Source of the DNA: Epilithonimonas vandammei
GTDB taxonomy: Bacteria; Bacteroidota; Bacteroidia; Flavobacteriales; Weeksellaceae
DNA length: 64,000 nt
Assembly (NCBI RefSeq): GCF_003860525.1
Contig: NZ_CP034161.1
Location: forward strand, 2,976,001-3,040,000
Reading direction: 5' to 3'
Below are positions 61,162-64,000 of the stretch, one piece after another. The position numbers were made by a program, and so were the translations under genes. The notes beneath the pieces are model-generated. The model saw nothing but the letters and a program-made list of their open reading frames with translations. It did no database searches and was not told the DNA's origin. Position 1 is the first letter of the stretch. Each line of letters opens with the position of its first letter.

Positions 61162-63200
61162 TGGAACACAAACATAAATACGATGCACAAGGCAAACAGC
61201 TTTGCTGCACACCACAAGAAGAAAAAATATATACCGATGCCAATGCTAAAAAATTATTAGAAAAGCATCACGACAATGACGGTCACAACCACGAACACAG
61301 TGATGATGACGGCCACAACCACGGAAGTACCGATAAATCTACCATTCAAATGTTTTTACCTGCCATTATCAGTTTTGTTTTACTGATGATTGCTATTGCA
61401 TTTGATAATTGGTTTCCTCAATCCTGGTTCACAGGTTGGGTAAGGATTGTTTGGTACATTGTTGCTTATGCTCCGGTTGGTTTTCCTGTTATTAAAGAAG
61501 CATTTGAAAGCATCCGCAAAAGCGATGTATTTTCAGAATTTTTATTGATGAGCATTGCCACTATCGGAGCTTTCGCCATTGGCGAATATCCGGAAGGAGT
61601 TGCCGTAATGTTGTTTTATGCGGTTGGCGAAGTGTTTCAAACTTTGGCGGTTACAAGAGCCAAAGCCAATATCAAAACCTTGCTCGACCAAAGACCCGAT
61701 GAAGTAACGATTTTAGAAAATAACCAACCTAAAACTGTAAAAGCAGAAACCGTCAACATCGGCAATATCATTCAATTAAAACCCGGAGAAAAATTAGGAT
61801 TGGATGGCGAATTGTTATCCGAAACTGCATCATTCAATACCGCCGCATTGACTGGAGAAAGCAAGCCAGACACCAAAACCAAAGGCGAAACTGTTTTAGC
61901 AGGAATGATAAATTTAAAGACCGTTGCACAGGTAAAAGTAACCACAGCATATACCGATAGCAAGCTCTCAAAGATTTTGGAATTGGTACAAAACGCTACT
62001 GCTCAAAAAGCACCAACAGAATTATTCATTCGAAAATTTGCAAAAATTTACACACCAATTGTGGTGTTATTGGCAGTGCTTATTACTGTAGTTCCTTACT
62101 TTTTTGTTGATGATTACTTGTTCAGTCAATGGCTATACAGAGCATTGGTTTTCCTTGTTATTTCTTGTCCTTGTGCTTTGGTTATAAGTATTCCTTTAGG
62201 ATACTTTGGTGGAATTGGTGCTGCTTCCAAAAATGGAATTTTATTTAAAGGAAGCAATTTCTTAGACGCCATCGCTAATATCCAAAATGTAGTGATGGAT
62301 AAAACAGGAACAATGACAGAAGGCGTTTTCAAAGTGCAAGAAGTAATATTAAAATCAGAATTTAGTAAAGACGAAATCTTGAAAATGGTTAACGCTTTGG
62401 AAAGTCAAAGTACACATCCTGTTGCTTCCGCAATACATCAATTTGTTGGGGAAATAGACAGTTCTATAAAGTTAGATAACATAGAAGAAATTGCGGGTCA
62501 CGGATTAAAAGCTATCGTTAACGGAAAAGAGTTATTGGTAGGAAACTTTAAACTGATGGATAAGTTTAATATCGTTTATGATTTAGACCCAAGTACAATT
62601 GTTTACACCCTAATCGCCATAGCCTATGATGGAAAATTTGCAGGTTATATTACCATAGCAGACAGTATAAAAGAAGATGCACAATTAACCATTGATAAGT
62701 TAAAAGCCTTAGGTGTAAAAACAACAATGTTGAGTGGCGATAAAAGTACAGTTGTAAAGTTTGTTGCAGATAAATTGGGCATCAATAATGCCTTTGGCGA
62801 TTTATTACCCGAAGACAAAGTAAATAAAGTAAAAGAAATCAAAATCGAGAATGAAACCGTGGCATTTGTAGGCGATGGCGTGAATGATGCACCAGTGGTA
62901 GCTTTGAGCGATGTTGGTATTGCGATGGGAGGTTTGGGAAGTGATGCAACTATTGAAACTGCCGATGTAGTAATCCAAGATGACAAACCGAGTAAAATTC
63001 CGATGGCAATCAATATTGGTAAACAAACCAAGAAAATAGTGTGGCAAAATATCACGTTAGCATTTGCGGTAAAAGCAATTTTTTTAATTCTCGGAGCAGG
63101 TGGATTAGCTACAATGTGGGAAGCCGTTTTCGCCGATGTGGGTGTAGCATTATTGGCTATACTAAATGCCATAAGAATACAACGAATGAAATTTGTTTAG
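61161..63200 (+). CDS. Zinc/cadmium P1B-type ATPase
   Basis: 679 residues. The N-terminus has no HMA domain but a Cys pair (QLCCTP) and a His/Asp-rich stretch (HHDNDGHNHEHSDDDGHNHG). The transmembrane motif is C336-P-C338 in 'VISCPCALVISIPLGYFGGIG', phosphorylation site D380-KTGTMTEG, the HP motif 'QSTHPVASAIHQF', and the hinge 'VGDGVNDAPVVALSDVGIAMG'. The CPC plus IPLG context fits Zn/Cd/Pb exporters (ZntA/CadA class). It pumps metal from cytoplasm to periplasm, from where the RND pump can expel it. Confidence 0.93.
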   Translation: MEHKHKYDAQGKQLCCTPQEEKIYTDANAKKLLEKHHDNDGHNHEHSDDDGHNHGSTDKSTIQMFLPAIISFVLLMIAIAFDNWFPQSWFTGWVRIVWYIVAYAPVGFPVIKEAFESIRKSDVFSEFLLMSIATIGAFAIGEYPEGVAVMLFYAVGEVFQTLAVTRAKANIKTLLDQRPDEVTILENNQPKTVKAETVNIGNIIQLKPGEKLGLDGELLSETASFNTAALTGESKPDTKTKGETVLAGMINLKTVAQVKVTTAYTDSKLSKILELVQNATAQKAPTELFIRKFAKIYTPIVVLLAVLITVVPYFFVDDYLFSQWLYRALVFLVISCPCALVISIPLGYFGGIGAASKNGILFKGSNFLDAIANIQNVVMDKTGTMTEGVFKVQEVILKSEFSKDEILKMVNALESQSTHPVASAIHQFVGEIDSSIKLDNIEEIAGHGLKAIVNGKELLVGNFKLMDKFNIVYDLDPSTIVYTLIAIAYDGKFAGYITIADSIKEDAQLTIDKLKALGVKTTMLSGDKSTVVKFVADKLGINNAFGDLLPEDKVNKVKEIKIENETVAFVGDGVNDAPVVALSDVGIAMGGLGSDATIETADVVIQDDKPSKIPMAINIGKQTKKIVWQNITLAFAVKAIFLILGAGGLATMWEAVFADVGVALLAILNAIRIQRMKFV

Positions 63201-63336
63201 GTGATAACAAATTAATTTTTTCAATGTCACGAAATGCTTTTTTTGGATTGATTTCAAACTTTAATAAATAAAGCAGAAATACTGGCTTACATACCTGCAT
63301 TTATAAATGTGAGTTCCCTTTTTACTATTAAAATAC

Positions 63337-63380
63337 ACATTGAATTTTGGAAATTGTTTCAAAATTCAATGTATTATTTT
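63337..63380 (+). terminator. Probable terminator of the metal efflux operon
   Basis: Arms ACATTGAATTTTG (63337-63349) and CAAAATTCAATGT (63360-63372), 13 bp perfect, continue inward with GAAA/TTTC after one bulged G. The tail ATTATTTTT follows. It is AT-rich but long. Confidence 0.6.
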
Positions 63381-63417
63381 TAGATGTAAATGGTGCTTGA
63401 TAAAACAGACTTACTGT

Positions 63418-64000
63418 ATGGATAAATTTTATAAGAAAACACTGTATGAGCTGGAAACAACAATCCACGAATTAGAAATTGAAACCGAATATCCAATCCA
63501 AAGAATAGAAGCTGTAATAGTTCTTATTGTAAATTCTTTGTCTAAGTTAAAGGAGTTCGTCTTAAAAAAGGGATTTAAGAATATTGATGAAGAAATCCTA
63601 TTTTTTAAATATCAGAAACCTGTTATTGTTTCAAAACTAATTTACTACAATGCCATCTATAAAATTGAAACGAGAAGACCTTATGGAAATAAGCGCATCA
63701 AGAAATATTTGTCCAAAGAACTCAAAAAGCTACAAAGGTTCTTTAAGAACAATCTTGATTTTTATAAGTATTACCGCAGCAATAATTCTTTCGTTGACGA
63801 GAAGTTTTTTGTACGTGGCAAGCACGATATAAGGCTATGGTTAGACACTTTTTACTTTGAGGCAGACCACCGTTTTTCTACTTCGCACGATTACAAGGTT
63901 GCCAAGATAATAGCCAATGACCTGATACAAGTTTATTAGAGGACAGGCTGAATAACATCAATGAGAAAAAAGGTTCAGACAATTCGCTGAAATGGACGGC
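63418..64000 (+). pseudogene. Second rteC-like gene, frameshifted and cut by the window edge
   Basis: From the ATG at 63418 (MDKFYKKTLYELETTIHELEIETEYPIQRIEAVIV) it matches the RteC protein of 42671 along its whole length up to 'AKIIANDLIQVY'. A TAG then ends the frame at 63937-63939. One T appears missing from a TTT run present in the intact gene, because the +1 frame continues with 'LEDRLNNINEKKG..SLKW', which aligns with 'LEDQLHNTAYRDKS ... LNW' of the first copy. It is either a frameshift pseudogene or a sequencing artefact. The copies are diverged, so this is not a recent duplication. Confidence 0.75.

Larger units (their letters stand above)
5148..64000. mobile_element. CTnDOT-class integrative and conjugative element (right end outside window)
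   Basis: All backbone modules are present: tyrosine recombinase (5370), Xis-like HTH pair (11936-12527), conjugation genes traE-traQ, traD, traB and parA, mobA and relaxase, VirD4-like coupling protein, RteC regulator and methylase-helicase. Genes recognisable as traC, traH and traP of CTnDOT are absent. Cargo genes for defence, drug efflux and metal resistance are interspersed. The left limit is approximate. A second rteC-like gene at the right edge may mean the metal island belongs to a composite or neighbouring element. Confidence 0.85.

Overview
The window looks like chromosome of a Weeksellaceae-type Bacteroidota (Chryseobacterium/Elizabethkingia-like). The evidence is AT-rich spacers, Bacteroidota-type promoters (TTG near -33, TAnnTTTG near -7), weak Shine-Dalgarno signals, and a core block of GT2, recR, folA and trmB. 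No rRNA, tRNA, CRISPR array or IS transposase was seen.

Positions 1-5047 are chromosomal core: the tail of a PDZ protein, a membrane protein, a GT2 glycosyltransferase, recR, dihydrofolate reductase, a glutamine-cyclotransferase-like lipoprotein, a small lipoprotein and trmB. From about 5148 to the right edge lies an integrative and conjugative element (ICE) of the CTnDOT class. It has an IntDOT-type tyrosine recombinase (5370), an accessory block (DUF932, DUF1281-like and others, 7199-9883), two Xis-like helix-turn-helix genes (11936-12527), a type IV secretion operon traE to traQ (14181-23667, minus strand), traD/traB/parA (27926-29794), mobA and relaxase (30562-32291), a VirD4-like coupling protein (32394), RteC (42671), and a methylase-helicase with DUF1896 (43508-49370). 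The right end of the element is not in the window. A second, frameshifted rteC copy at 63418 suggests further or composite element material beyond.

Cargo sits in four places. An ABC-three-component (ABC-3C) conflict system with its own XRE regulator lies between traD and traE (23925-27909). A TetR-controlled YbhGFSR-like drug efflux operon covers 34883-42367. A metal island covers 49598-63200: an ars operon, a broken VOC gene, an ArsR-merTP-GDCCVxC mercury operon, a Fur-type repressor, a CusA-TolC fusion with CusB, and a Zn/Cd P-type ATPase. The fourth is an isochorismatase-like hydrolase divergent from a MerR regulator (13056-14133), plus an unrecognised gene at 10235.

The main new observation is a promoter class shared by five backbone operons (xis, traE-Q, parA-traB-traD, coupling protein, DUF1896-helicase). 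Each has four tandem 10-bp units (consensus near TGGCAGTGTT), in the same orientation relative to its gene. Exactly 28 bp separate each array from a TAnnTTTG-like -7 box, and there is no recognisable -33 box. This looks like an ICE-wide activator-dependent regulon; the RteC protein encoded at 42671 is the natural candidate activator. A second observation is a nested hairpin of about 116 nt in the leader of the receiver-domain gene next to xis.
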